Assembly: GCF_000193735.1 (NCBI RefSeq)
Contig: NZ_AEPF01000027.1
Span: 1-25,066, forward strand
From: Neisseria sicca 4320
Lineage (GTDB): Bacteria > Pseudomonadota > Gammaproteobacteria > Burkholderiales > Neisseriaceae
Length of the DNA stretch: 25,066 bases
Direction of reading: 5' to 3'
The notes beneath the pieces were generated by a model. The model made no database searches. It was not told the DNA's origin and saw only the letters and a list, made by a program, of their open reading frames with translations. A program made the position numbers and the translations under genes. This document shows positions 1 to 7,003 of this stretch, piece after piece; position 1 is the stretch's first letter; each line of letters opens with the position of its first letter.

Positions 1-64
1 TTTGGTTTTGCGGGCTTTATGAAAGGGTTTTTCAGACCGCCCGCCGAGTCTGAATCTTTAAAAT

Positions 65-262
65 TCAGTCTTTCAAAAATCCGAATACGACAAATTCGTA
101 TTGGTTGCCGATTTCTTCCAAGCCTGCGTTAATCGCTTCTTCGAAGTCGTAGAAATAATCGGCATTGGTGATTAATTTGGTATGTCCGATGTCACCCGTT
201 TCAGGGGAAAGGTACAGAAAGTCCCCTGTTGATACGGACTGGACAACATAGACTTTCTGCAT
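65..262 (-). CDS. Small hypothetical phage protein
   Basis: A 65-residue acidic soluble protein with no signal peptide or membrane segment. Its N-terminus reads MQKVYVVQSVSTGDFLYL. I do not recognise a family. It starts 4 nt after the stop of the ssDNA-binding-like gene and has an AAAGG Shine-Dalgarno about 8 nt before the ATG, so it is probably a co-transcribed phage early gene. Downstream of its stop an imperfect dyad (arms GCGGGC and GCCCGC at about 10-44) could form a hairpin. The tight operon packing is the main support for calling it real. Confidence 0.6.
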   Translation of the reverse strand: MQKVYVVQSVSTGDFLYLSPETGDIGHTKLITNADYFYDFEEAINAGLEEIGNQYEFVVFGFLKD

Positions 263-266
263 TCAA

Positions 267-557
267 TCAGCCTTTCTTAACGGGTTGAAAACCGATGACT
301 TTCAGTTTTTGGGTTTTGCCCGTAGTGACGATTTCTACGTTAAGGTTTGCTTCGATCGGAAATTGGGCGTTTCTGAACTGCTCGAAATTGGCAGAACCGC
401 CGAAATCGTATTCAGTGGTAGAGCTGCCCAATGCGTTGCCTTGAGAGCTGTCTAAGGGAGTGGCGACAATCAGGCGGCAATAGTCGAAGTTCTTGCCTTC
501 GATTTGTCCGTTGAATTTTTTAACGCCGACGATGTGACCTTGAAGTTGGATATTCAT
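267..557 (-). CDS. Putative phage ssDNA-binding protein (gV-like)
   Basis: A 96-residue protein without signal peptide or membrane helices. It is rich in short beta-strand-like segments (MNIQLQGHIVGVKKF, then LNVEIVTTG and LKVIGF), as in small OB-fold helix-destabilising proteins of filamentous phages. Such proteins coat the displaced single strand made in rolling-circle replication and switch the phage from replication to packaging. The gene lies directly downstream of the replication initiator, the usual place for this function in inoviruses. A clear AGGA Shine-Dalgarno lies about 9 nt before the ATG. The role is inferred from size, composition and position; sequence similarity alone is weak. 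Confidence 0.6.
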   Translation of the reverse strand: MNIQLQGHIVGVKKFNGQIEGKNFDYCRLIVATPLDSSQGNALGSSTTEYDFGGSANFEQFRNAQFPIEANLNVEIVTTGKTQKLKVIGFQPVKKG

Positions 558-602
558 TTTTTGGTTTCCTTGTGTGATTAAACGTCTTTGCGGGCAGACG
601 CT

Positions 603-1952
603 TTAAGCCCATGAAATCGGTAGTCTTGCGAATTTGTCGTATATGAAGTTGTTGTAGCTTTCTTCATTTGTGACGTCTTTTTGCTCCTCAAGCTGCTTTT
701 CCAGACGCGCGTAATATTCGTACATGTCGTAAGGGTCTTTGTACGGTTTGAATACGGTCTGCTCATGAATGGCTTGGGCTTTCAAAAAGGCGCAGTCGTA
801 GGCTTCGGGAGCCAAAGACTTGGGCAGCTTGTGATGATTCGGCTCAATCAGTTCAAACAGTTTGGCTTTGTCTAATTCGGGAAAAATGAATTTCAGACCG
901 TTGGCCGCACGTCCGAACTGCTTCTTCACCCATTCAAGATAACGGTCGGCTGAAATGACCTTATCTTCCTTAACCGCATGTATTCGCGTTGCCTTTTGGG
1001 CGAAGCGTTCGCAAATAGGATATGCACCGCCGAAATATTCGCCCGGATTCTGCAAAACTTCGAAAGGGATAACGATGTCTTTTGCTTTGAATTCAATTTC
1101 AAAGCGCGTCCAAGTACTTGTTTTATCGCCCAACTGCTTGCCTTTTTCATAGACGCGGACGTATTTGGACGATTCACGGGAGCCGATACCGTAGGTCTTG
1201 CCTTTGGTCATTTTGGCTTCGTCGTCTTCTTCCCAGTCGGAACCCAAGCATTCGCCTTTTGGTTTGACGTGATGGCAGGTAAACAGACCTTTATTGCGGT
1301 CTTCACGGGCTTGGTTCGGGCTGTATTCGCCGTTGAAAAAGTCTTTGGCTACGTCAACGCGGGTAATTTTTGGGCGGATTGCATTGGTCAGGAATGCGAA
1401 AAGTCGGGATTCCCAGTCTTCTTTTGCGACGCCGCAACCAGTGCCGGTCAATTCGAAAAGGATGGTATTTTGCTGGCCGCCAAAATGGACGCGACCGTAC
1501 AGGGCGTCTTCCGAACCCATCAACCAACAACGCTCATAGAAACGACCGCCCGAGCCTTTGGATTCTTTGTAGATACCGAAACCGAAAACTTCTTCGGCGA
1601 GCATGGACGCGGCGCGGATGAAATCTTCGTCTTCCAAAAGGCTTACACGGACACCGTATTTGTCGAAAAAGGTTTTTTCATGGAATGAAAAGCTGATTTG
1701 GTCGATAAAGGCTGAATCGGATACACCGCGACGGAGCGGAACGCCTAAGAGGTTGCCTTTGCCGTCCAATATGTAGGTTTCGTAACATTCAAAGGCTTCT
1801 TGGAATACACCGGCGTCTTCGGTTTCTGTACCCCCCCTGTTAGATAAGGGGGGCAACTGCGGCGCGTCTTCCGTCAGTGCGTCCGCCGCGCGGGGCGCGT
1901 CGTCCGCTCTGCCGACCGACGCTTGCTTCATGTGCTGTTTCTTATCTTTCAT
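603..1952 (-). CDS. Rep_trans-family phage replication initiation protein
   Basis: A 449-residue rolling-circle initiator that nicks one strand of the phage double-strand origin and stays bound to the 5' end through a tyrosine. Family marks are RVDVAKDFF (residues 198-206), GIGSRESSKYVRVYEKG (255-271, with candidate nucleophiles Tyr264 and Tyr268) and RFEIEF (283-288). These are the pattern of Rep_trans proteins such as RstA-like phage initiators, pT181 RepC and the Tn916/ICEBs1 relaxases. Residues 9-46 are low-complexity and look outside the catalytic fold. The DNA encoding residues 33-41 (PPLSNRGG) is a G/C-tract hairpin resembling known nick sites of this family. The start at 1952 is supported by an AAGGGA Shine-Dalgarno; Met8 is an alternative. 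It is followed by the ssDNA-binding-like gene in one operon. Confidence 0.85.
   Translation of the reverse strand: MKDKKQHMKQASVGRADDAPRAADALTEDAPQLPPLSNRGGTETEDAGVFQEAFECYETYILDGKGNLLGVPLRRGVSDSAFIDQISFSFHEKTFFDKYGVRVSLLEDEDFIRAASMLAEEVFGFGIYKESKGSGGRFYERCWLMGSEDALYGRVHFGGQQNTILFELTGTGCGVAKEDWESRLFAFLTNAIRPKITRVDVAKDFFNGEYSPNQAREDRNKGLFTCHHVKPKGECLGSDWEEDDEAKMTKGKTYGIGSRESSKYVRVYEKGKQLGDKTSTWTRFEIEFKAKDIVIPFEVLQNPGEYFGGAYPICERFAQKATRIHAVKEDKVISADRYLEWVKKQFGRAANGLKFIFPELDKAKLFELIEPNHHKLPKSLAPEAYDCAFLKAQAIHEQTVFKPYKDPYDMYEYYARLEKQLEEQKDVTNEESYNNFIYDKFARLPISWA
1830..1854 (-). promoter_or_regulatory. Candidate double-strand origin / nick hairpin
   Basis: On the minus (rep-sense) strand the sequence is GCCCCCC, loop TTATCTAACA, then GGGGGGGT. 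The six-base C and G tracts form the stem, and TTA/TAA can extend it inside the loop. The oriT hairpins of Tn916 and ICEBs1 as I remember them have the same C-tract / xxTCTAACA or GCTAACA / G-tract layout, and the pT181 origin nick site (CTCT/AATAG) is similar. All three are cut by Rep_trans proteins, the family of the protein encoded here. By analogy the nick would fall near TCT/AACA. This is a motif match only; no activity is shown. Confidence 0.6.
1861..1901 (-). repeat. Short direct repeats beside the nick hairpin
   Basis: The octamer GGCGCGTC occurs at 1861-1868 and again at 1894-1901, 33 bp apart (about three helical turns), inside a very GC-rich stretch that encodes DDAP...EDAP of Rep. 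Direct repeats next to a nick hairpin are where initiators of this class bind. Coding low complexity is the alternative explanation. Confidence 0.35.
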
Positions 1953-1979
1953 GGCGGATTCCCTTAAACGGCGGGCAAC

Positions 1980-2012
1980 AAAAAAGCCCTGTTACTTTCA
2001 AAGTAAAAGGGC
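1980..2012 (-). terminator. Intrinsic terminator in the rep leader
   Basis: Stem GCCCT/AGGGC, one mismatch, then TTACTTT/AAAGTAA. Read on the minus strand it is followed by six T. It lies only 27 bp before the rep start codon, so it either blocks transcription coming from lolA or acts as an attenuator of rep. Confidence 0.7.
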
Positions 2013-2052
2013 GTTAAGTATTGTTAGCCGTCCCTTTCGGGTGGCAATATAT

Positions 2053-2095
2053 AAGGTCGTCTGAAACCGAAAATTGGATTTCAGACGACCTTTTT
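2053..2095. terminator. Uptake-sequence inverted pair, bidirectional terminator
   Basis: AGGTCGTCTGAA at 2054-2065 and its complement at 2080-2091 form a 12-14 bp stem with a T run on the plus strand and a T-containing tail on the minus strand. It lies just past the lolA stop and should end the lolA transcript. Confidence 0.85.
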
Positions 2096-2107
2096 ATAAT
2101 CAAAAAA

Positions 2108-2731
2108 TCAGTTGCTCAACACATCCACGCCTTTGGGCGGGGTGAACTTGAATGCGCCGCGCGAGAGGTTGGGCTTGGTGTTCAAGCCGCCGAAGGTGAT
2201 GGAAGTTTGGTTGCCGAAGCTGTCTTTCAGCTGCATGGCGGCGAGGTTGTCGCCTTTGAAGCCGATGCGGATGTATTGGTAGCCGGCGTTGTTTTTCTTA
2301 GGCGTTGCCAAGACGTAGTCGATGCCGTTGGACGAGCCGTCTTCTTTGAGCGAGTAGCTGCTGTCAAGGGCGGTTTTGTTGGAGAGGATGGCGGCAGGGC
2401 TGTCGCCGATGGTTTGGTCTTGGGCGGACTTGGTCACTTGTGCCAAATCAACGTCATAGAGCCAAATGGTTTGACCGTCGCCTACGATGGTTTGTTTGTA
2501 GGGTTTGGTGTATTCCCATTTGAAGAGGCCCGGACGCAGGATTTTGAAAGTACCGTGTGCGGTTTGGGTTTTCTTTTTGCCTTGGACGGTTTGGGTGAAG
2601 CTGCCGCTGATACCGTCGGCGTCGTTGTTGAATTTTTTGAGTGCATCTACTGCGCCCGCCTGTGCGAAACCGATGGTTGCGGTCAAGGCGGAAGCAGCGA
2701 GAAGTTTGAACAGGTTGTGTTGTTTCATCAT
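2108..2731 (-). CDS. lolA: Outer-membrane lipoprotein carrier protein LolA
   Basis: A 207-residue periplasmic protein that takes mature lipoproteins from the LolCDE transporter and passes them to LolB at the outer membrane. The signal peptide covers residues 1-25 (cleavage after AQA). The mature part shows the LolA pattern: an N-terminal helix (AVDALKKFN), GSFTQTV, then GTFKILRPGLFKWEYTKP (about 61-78), the hallmark of the family, and repeated beta strands ending in FKFTPPKGVDV. Length matches the family. Two adjacent ATG codons occur; the first has an AAGGA site about 7 nt upstream. The gene stands alone, with its own promoter candidate and an uptake-sequence terminator. Confidence 0.93.
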   Translation of the reverse strand: MMKQHNLFKLLAASALTATIGFAQAGAVDALKKFNNDADGISGSFTQTVQGKKKTQTAHGTFKILRPGLFKWEYTKPYKQTIVGDGQTIWLYDVDLAQVTKSAQDQTIGDSPAAILSNKTALDSSYSLKEDGSSNGIDYVLATPKKNNAGYQYIRIGFKGDNLAAMQLKDSFGNQTSITFGGLNTKPNLSRGAFKFTPPKGVDVLSN

Positions 2732-2763
2732 TATTTTTCCTTGTTGGAAGGGGTGTGGCGCCC

Positions 2764-2792
2764 AGTATCGATGTTACAAAATAACAATGCAA
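2764..2792 (-). promoter_or_regulatory. Candidate lolA promoter
   Basis: On the minus strand TTGCAT, a 17-bp spacer, then GATACT, placing the start of transcription about 25 nt before the lolA start codon. Matches to the sigma-70 consensus are partial. Confidence 0.35.
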
Positions 2793-2998
2793 GCCGCTTA
2801 TGGGCGGTTTACATTTTGCAAACAGTGTTGTCTAGGGCTAATTTTTTGAAGCTGCGGGATTTTTTCCTGCGGAAAAGACAATCGGGTTTCACAATTCTTT
2901 AATGTATGCCGAGTGTGCAAACTGTGGTATTTAATGGTTTTTGACGCGCAACGCCAAATTGTAAAGATTATATTCCTTATATTGTTTTTTTTAAACGC

Positions 2999-3004
2999 TA
3001 TAAT
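2999..3004 (+). promoter_or_regulatory. Candidate -10 box for the DUF455 gene
   Basis: A perfect TATAAT lies 30 bp before the start codon at 3035, in an AT-rich stretch. There is no good -35 box at 17 bp (nearest is TTATAT). The rest of the 303-bp space between the divergent lolA and DUF455 genes shows no further element that I recognise. Confidence 0.45.
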
Positions 3005-3034
3005 GTTTGTTTTCCGAAAAACGGCAGACTTGGG

Positions 3035-3862
3035 ATGAAACCTGATATTTATGCTTTGCTCGAACTTGCCCTGCTTTCAGACGACCCTGATGAAAAAGGA
3101 CGGCTGACGGATGAGGCGTTTGCCGCCGTTCAAAATATGGAAGAGGCTAAGGCAGACGCCGCGCCGCTGGACTTCCGCCACGCGGGACGACCGCTGAAGC
3201 CTGTTTTGGTCGCGCCATCGCAACTGACGCCGCGCAAGATGAACACGGCCGAAGGCTATGCGGCGATGCTGCACGCGATTGCGCATATCGAGTTCAACGC
3301 CATCAATCTGGCTTTGGACGCGGCATACCGTTTCCGCACGCTGCCGTTTCAATTTGTGCGCGACTGGGTGCGGGTGGCGAAGGAAGAGGTGTACCACTTC
3401 CGCCTGATGCGCGAAAGGCTGAGCGCTTTCGGCTTCGATTACGGCGATTTCGAGGCGCACAACCATTTGTGGGACATGGCGTATAAAACCGCCTACGACC
3501 CGCTGTTGCGCATGGCGTTGGTGCCGCGCGTATTGGAAGCGCGCGGGCTGGACGTTACGCCGGGGATACGCGCGAAGGTGGAGCAGCGCGGCGATTTAGA
3601 AACCTGCGGTGTATTGGACATCATTTACCGCGACGAAGTGGGCCATGTCGCCATCGGCAACCATTGGTATCAACACCTCTGCCGCGAACGCGGTTTGGAA
3701 CCTGTCGCCCTGTTCCGCAGTCTGATTGCCCGTTACGATATGTTTATCTTCCGCGGCTATGTGAACATCGAAGCGCGCGAAAAAGCAGGCTTCAGCCGCT
3801 TCGAGCTGGATATGTTGGAAGATTTCGAGCAGGGTTTGAAACAAGGCAAAAAGGTCGTCTGA
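3035..3862 (+). CDS. DUF455 family ferritin-like protein
   Basis: A 275-residue cytoplasmic protein, all-helical in appearance. Spaced acidic and histidine motifs are those of a ferritin-like di-metal fold: AHIEFNAINLALD, AKEEVYHFRLM, PRVLEARGLD and DEVGHVAIGNHW. These match the DUF455 family, whose reaction is not established; oxidation or hydroxylation chemistry at a di-iron site is plausible but unproven. The end of the gene is notable: the last codons and the UGA stop (AAG GTC GTC TGA) are supplied by an uptake sequence at 3852-3863, so the terminator hairpin begins inside the coding region. A second near-match uptake sequence (11 of 12) lies at 3076-3087 within the gene. Confidence 0.85.
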   Translation: MKPDIYALLELALLSDDPDEKGRLTDEAFAAVQNMEEAKADAAPLDFRHAGRPLKPVLVAPSQLTPRKMNTAEGYAAMLHAIAHIEFNAINLALDAAYRFRTLPFQFVRDWVRVAKEEVYHFRLMRERLSAFGFDYGDFEAHNHLWDMAYKTAYDPLLRMALVPRVLEARGLDVTPGIRAKVEQRGDLETCGVLDIIYRDEVGHVAIGNHWYQHLCRERGLEPVALFRSLIARYDMFIFRGYVNIEAREKAGFSRFELDMLEDFEQGLKQGKKVV

Positions 3863-3893
3863 AAACCCTGAATCCGGATTTTCAGACGACCTC
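3851..3893 (+). terminator. Uptake-sequence inverted pair overlapping a stop codon
   Basis: AGGTCGTCTGAA at 3852-3863 and its complement at 3881-3892 form the stem. The first arm contains the UGA of the DUF455 gene. The second arm ends 15 nt before the start of the CDF exporter gene. Confidence 0.75.
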
Positions 3894-3907
3894 TGTTGAG
3901 GAAAGTT

Positions 3908-4870
3908 ATGTCGACTCACCATCACGAACACCATCATCACGCACACGCCCACACGCATACCGCCAACAAAAAAGTATTGCGCGTGTCGTTCATCATCATC
4001 GCCGCCTTTATGCTGCTGGAAGCGTTCGGCGGCTGGCTGACCCACTCGCTCGCGCTGCTTTCCGACGCGGGGCATATGTTCAGCGACGCATTTTCCTTGG
4101 GTGTGGCGTTGTGGGCGTTCAAACTCGGCGAAAAAGAAACCACGCTGCAAAAGACCTTCGGCTACAAACGTTTCGAAATTCTCACCGCCATGTTCAACGG
4201 CCTGTCGCTGGCGGTCATCGCCGTGCTGATTTTCTACGAAGCCGTCAAACGCCTGCTTTATCCGCCCGAAATCGCCACGCTGGGAATGCTCGTTATCAGC
4301 GTCGTCGGTCTGCTGGTCAACATCGGCGTGGCGGTTTACATGCTGAAAAACAGCGATACCGAAGCCAACGTCAACATGCGCGGCGCGTATCTGCACGTTT
4401 TAAGCGACCTTGTCGGCTCGGTCGGCGCGATTGCCGCCGCCGTACTCATGATGGCGTTCGGTTGGAAATGGGCGGATCCGCTCGCCAGCGTGTTCGTTGC
4501 CGCGTTGGTCGGACGCAGCGGCTGGAGCCTGCTCAAACAAACGCTGCACATCCTGATGGAAGGTGCGCCCGAAAACATCCACACCGACGACCTGCTCGCC
4601 GTCATCCGCAACACCGAAGGCGTCAAATCCGTCCACGACTTACACGTTTGGACGATTACCAGCAATATCAACGTATTATCCTGCCACATTGTCGTAGACG
4701 GCAGCATAACCGTTGCCGAATCCGAACAAATCGCCTACCGCATCGAACACGAGTTGTCCCACAAAAACATCGGACACTGCACCATCCAAATCGAAAGCGA
4801 ACGCCACCCGCATCCCGATAGCGTCTTGTGTGCCAACGAAACCGACGGCACGCACCATCACCACCACTAA
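3908..4870 (+). CDS. Cation diffusion facilitator, zinc-type exporter
   Basis: A 320-residue inner-membrane CDF protein that exports zinc or similar divalent ions in exchange for protons. About six membrane segments are seen between residues 25 and 205. The metal-site motifs are H56xxxD60 (HMFSD, TM2) and H163xxxD167 (HVLSD, TM5), the pattern of zinc-type members such as ZitB/CzcD. A cytoplasmic domain follows (about 210-300). Both tails are histidine-rich: HHHEHHHHAHAHTH at the N-terminus and THHHHH at the C-terminus, likely metal-sensing or buffering. The ATG at 3908 is preferred because GAGGAAAG lies 4-10 nt upstream; a TTG at 3896 in frame is less likely. It probably protects against zinc excess. 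Confidence 0.9.
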   Translation: MSTHHHEHHHHAHAHTHTANKKVLRVSFIIIAAFMLLEAFGGWLTHSLALLSDAGHMFSDAFSLGVALWAFKLGEKETTLQKTFGYKRFEILTAMFNGLSLAVIAVLIFYEAVKRLLYPPEIATLGMLVISVVGLLVNIGVAVYMLKNSDTEANVNMRGAYLHVLSDLVGSVGAIAAAVLMMAFGWKWADPLASVFVAALVGRSGWSLLKQTLHILMEGAPENIHTDDLLAVIRNTEGVKSVHDLHVWTITSNINVLSCHIVVDGSITVAESEQIAYRIEHELSHKNIGHCTIQIESERHPHPDSVLCANETDGTHHHHH

Positions 4871-4875
4871 ACCCA

Positions 4876-4907
4876 AAGGTCGTCTGAAACCCTTTTCAGA
4901 CGACCCC
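4876..4907 (+). terminator. Uptake-sequence hairpin after the CDF gene
   Basis: AGGTCGTCTGAA at 4877-4888 pairs with TTCAGACGACCC at 4895-4906 (last base differs). The loop is short and the T run is poor, so termination may be incomplete and the next gene may be partly co-transcribed. Confidence 0.6.
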
Positions 4908-4930
4908 ATAGAAAAACCAAAGGAAAACAC

Positions 4931-5578
4931 ATGATACAAGCCGTATTGTTCGACCTCGACGGCACGCTCGCCGACACCGCCCTAGACCTCGGCGGCGCAC
5001 TCAACACCCTGCTCACCCGTCACGGTCTGCCCGCAAAAAGCATGGACGAAATCCGCACCCAAGCAAGCCACGGCGCAGCAGGTCTGCTCAAACTCGGCGC
5101 AGGTATCACCCCCGACCATCCCGACTACGCCCAATGGCGCACCGAATACCTCGACGAATACGACAGCCGCTATGCCCAAGACACCGCGCTCTTCGACGGC
5201 GTGAACGAAATGATTGCCGAACTCGACAAACGCGGCATCAAATGGGGCATCATCACCAACAAACCCATGCGCTTCACCGACAAACTCGTCCCCAAACTCG
5301 GCTTCGTCATCCCGCCCGCCGTCGTCGTCAGCGGCGACACCTGCGGCGAATCCAAACCCAGCGTGAAACCCATGTTCCATGCCTGCGAGCAAATCCACGC
5401 CGATCCGCAACACGCGCTCTACGTCGGCGATGCCGAACGCGACATGCAGGCCGGACGCAACGCCGGCATGAAAACCGTCCTCGCCGAATGGGGCTACATC
5501 GCCCCCGAAGACCGTACCGAAACTTGGCAACCCGACTACCGCATCGCATCGCCTTTGGATTTGCTGAAGCTTCTGTAA
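4931..5578 (+). CDS. gph: HAD-superfamily phosphoglycolate phosphatase
   Basis: A 215-residue cytoplasmic HAD subfamily IA hydrolase, most like phosphoglycolate phosphatase, which removes 2-phosphoglycolate formed during DNA repair or metabolism. The four HAD motifs are present: FDLDGT with nucleophile Asp8 and acid/base Asp10, ITNKP (motif II), SKPSVKP with the motif III lysine, and VGDAERDMQAG (motif IV). The cap region lies between residues 15 and 85. Length fits the family. A GGAAA Shine-Dalgarno precedes the ATG. The exact substrate cannot be told from sequence: related HAD enzymes act on other sugar phosphates and on N-acetylmuramate 6-phosphate. Confidence 0.8.
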   Translation: MIQAVLFDLDGTLADTALDLGGALNTLLTRHGLPAKSMDEIRTQASHGAAGLLKLGAGITPDHPDYAQWRTEYLDEYDSRYAQDTALFDGVNEMIAELDKRGIKWGIITNKPMRFTDKLVPKLGFVIPPAVVVSGDTCGESKPSVKPMFHACEQIHADPQHALYVGDAERDMQAGRNAGMKTVLAEWGYIAPEDRTETWQPDYRIASPLDLLKLL

Positions 5579-5582
5579 AACA

Positions 5583-5618
5583 AAAAAGGTCGTCTGAAAA
5601 TTTTCAGACGACCTTTTC
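5583..5618. terminator. Bidirectional terminator between gph and malic enzyme
   Basis: AGGTCGTCTGAA at 5587-5598 and its complement at 5603-5614, with an A run before and a T run after. It serves two convergent genes. Confidence 0.9.
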
Positions 5619-5644
5619 TACATCACATTCAAATTAAAACCGGA

Positions 5645-6925
5645 TTACAGTTTCCACTCGCTCAGTTTGGCAGCGTAGGCTTCCAAGTCTGCAATCGGAC
5701 GGGTTGCCACGCCGCTTTCCATCGCAGCTTTGGCGGCAGCCGAAGCAACGCGCGGCAGCAGGCGGGAGTCGAACGGGGTCGGAATCAGGTATTCCGCGCC
5801 GAATTCGAATTTTTTACCGTATGCGGCAACCACTTCTTCGGTTACCTCTTCCATTGCCAAATCTGCCAAGGCGTACACGCAGGCGCGTTTCATTTCTTCG
5901 TTGATGGTGGTTGCACCGACATCCAATGCGCCGCGGAAGATGAACGGGAAGCACAATACGTTGTTCACTTGATTCGGGAAGTCGGAACGGCCGGTACCGA
6001 TGACCACATCCGAACGGGTTTCTTTCGCCAGCGGAGGCAGGATTTCCGGATTCGGGTTTGCCATAGCGAACACGATGGGCTTGGCGTTCATGGTGTTCAA
6101 CATTTCAGGCGTCAACAGGTTCGCGCCGGAGAGACCCAAGAAGATGTCTTTGCCTTTGACGGCATCGGCAAGCACACATTGACCGTTGTCTTCGATGGCA
6201 TAGAACTTTTTGGACTCGTCCATACGGTCTTTGTCTTCGCGGGTTTTATGAACCACGCCTTTGGAGTCGCAAACGGTTACGTTTTCGCGCTTCAGGCCTA
6301 AATCGAGCAGTTGGTTCAAGCAGGCAATCGCAGCCGCACCCGCGCCGGAGCAAACCAAAGTTGCTTCTTCGATTTTACGGCCGGTAAAACGCAAGGCGTT
6401 CAATACGGCGGCGGCGGTGATGATGGCGGTACCGTGTTGGTCGTCGTGGAATACGGGGATTTTGCAACGTTTGCGCAGTTCGCGTTCGATGTAGAAGCAT
6501 TCCGGTGCTTTGATGTCTTCGAGGTTGATGCCGCCGAAAGTCGGCTCCAGTGCTGCGATGATGTCCACCAGTTTTTGCGGGTCTTTTTCATCGATTTCGA
6601 TGTCGAATACGTCCACGCCGGCGAATTTTTTGAACAATACGCCTTTGCCTTCCATCACAGGTTTGCCTGCCAATGCACCGATATTGCCCAAGCCCAAAAC
6701 AGCAGTACCGTTGGAAATCACGGCAACCAAGTTGCCTTTGGCGGTGTATTTGTACGCATTTTGCGGATCGGCATGGATTTCCATACAAGGAGCCGCTACG
6801 CCTGGTGAGTACGCCAAAGCCAAGTCTTTGGAAGTGGCCAGCGATTTGGTGGGGGTAACGGAGACTTTACCCGGCACGGGGAATTCGTGAAATTTCAGTG
6901 CGGCTTCTTTCAATGAGTTTTCCAT
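5645..6925 (-). CDS. Malic enzyme (NAD(P)-dependent, short form)
   Basis: A 426-residue cytoplasmic enzyme that decarboxylates malate to pyruvate with reduction of NAD(P), supplying pyruvate and reducing power. Recognised by AYSPGVAAPC near the N-terminus, GKGVLFKKFAGVDVFDIE, the HDDQHGTA metal/substrate motif, and the dinucleotide fold CSGAGAAAIAC. It corresponds to the catalytic part of MaeB but lacks the C-terminal phosphotransacetylase domain found in the roughly 760-residue enterobacterial enzyme; the short form is normal in Neisseria. The start has an AGGA site about 8 nt upstream. Cofactor choice (NAD or NADP) cannot be fixed by eye. Confidence 0.92.
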   Translation of the reverse strand: MENSLKEAALKFHEFPVPGKVSVTPTKSLATSKDLALAYSPGVAAPCMEIHADPQNAYKYTAKGNLVAVISNGTAVLGLGNIGALAGKPVMEGKGVLFKKFAGVDVFDIEIDEKDPQKLVDIIAALEPTFGGINLEDIKAPECFYIERELRKRCKIPVFHDDQHGTAIITAAAVLNALRFTGRKIEEATLVCSGAGAAAIACLNQLLDLGLKRENVTVCDSKGVVHKTREDKDRMDESKKFYAIEDNGQCVLADAVKGKDIFLGLSGANLLTPEMLNTMNAKPIVFAMANPNPEILPPLAKETRSDVVIGTGRSDFPNQVNNVLCFPFIFRGALDVGATTINEEMKRACVYALADLAMEEVTEEVVAAYGKKFEFGAEYLIPTPFDSRLLPRVASAAAKAAMESGVATRPIADLEAYAAKLSEWKL

Positions 6926-6959
6926 TTTTCGATCCTGTTGCGAGAGAGATTTTGAGTTG

Positions 6960-6971
6960 AGGTCGTCTGAA
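6960..6971 (+). other. Single DNA uptake sequence
   Basis: An exact AGGTCGTCTGAA in the malic enzyme leader. It is opposite in orientation to the copy at 7121-7132, 149 bp away, too far for an efficient hairpin. Confidence 0.8.
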
Positions 6972-7003
6972 ACGTTGGTTTCGGGACGTTTGCCGCCACA
7001 AAA

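Larger units (their letters stand above)
1..2050 (-). mobile_element. Filamentous prophage, replication end (partial)
   Basis: Three tightly packed minus-strand genes (Rep_trans initiator, ssDNA-binding-like protein, small hypothetical protein) form the early module typical of inoviruses that use an RstA-like initiator, as Neisseria Nf/MDA-type phages do. Coat, pIII-like and Zot-like genes would lie beyond the left edge of the window. The right boundary must fall between the rep start (1952) and the uptake-sequence hairpin of lolA (2054). I saw no direct repeat, dif-like site or perfect dRS3 there, so the exact junction is unknown. Whether the prophage is intact cannot be judged from this window. 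Confidence 0.75.

Noticed and set aside
978..1688. Plus-strand frame of 236 codons across rep
   Set aside because: It is antisense to the Rep_trans gene, with Phe/Ala/Val-rich shadow composition and no ribosome site or family motif.
1953..1979. Possible dRS3 repeat before rep (ATTCCC at about 1963)
   Set aside because: Only one half-site is present; the expected GGGAAT at 8-bp spacing is missing.
2021..2902. Long plus-strand open frame (293 codons) across lolA
   Set aside because: It is antisense to a convincing lolA, starts in the intergenic hairpin region and has a composition typical of shadow frames.
3664..4821. Plus-strand frame of 385 codons across DUF455 and the CDF exporter
   Set aside because: It overlaps two well-supported genes in another frame, and its product is Arg-rich with no recognisable domain, as expected of a shadow in GC-rich DNA.
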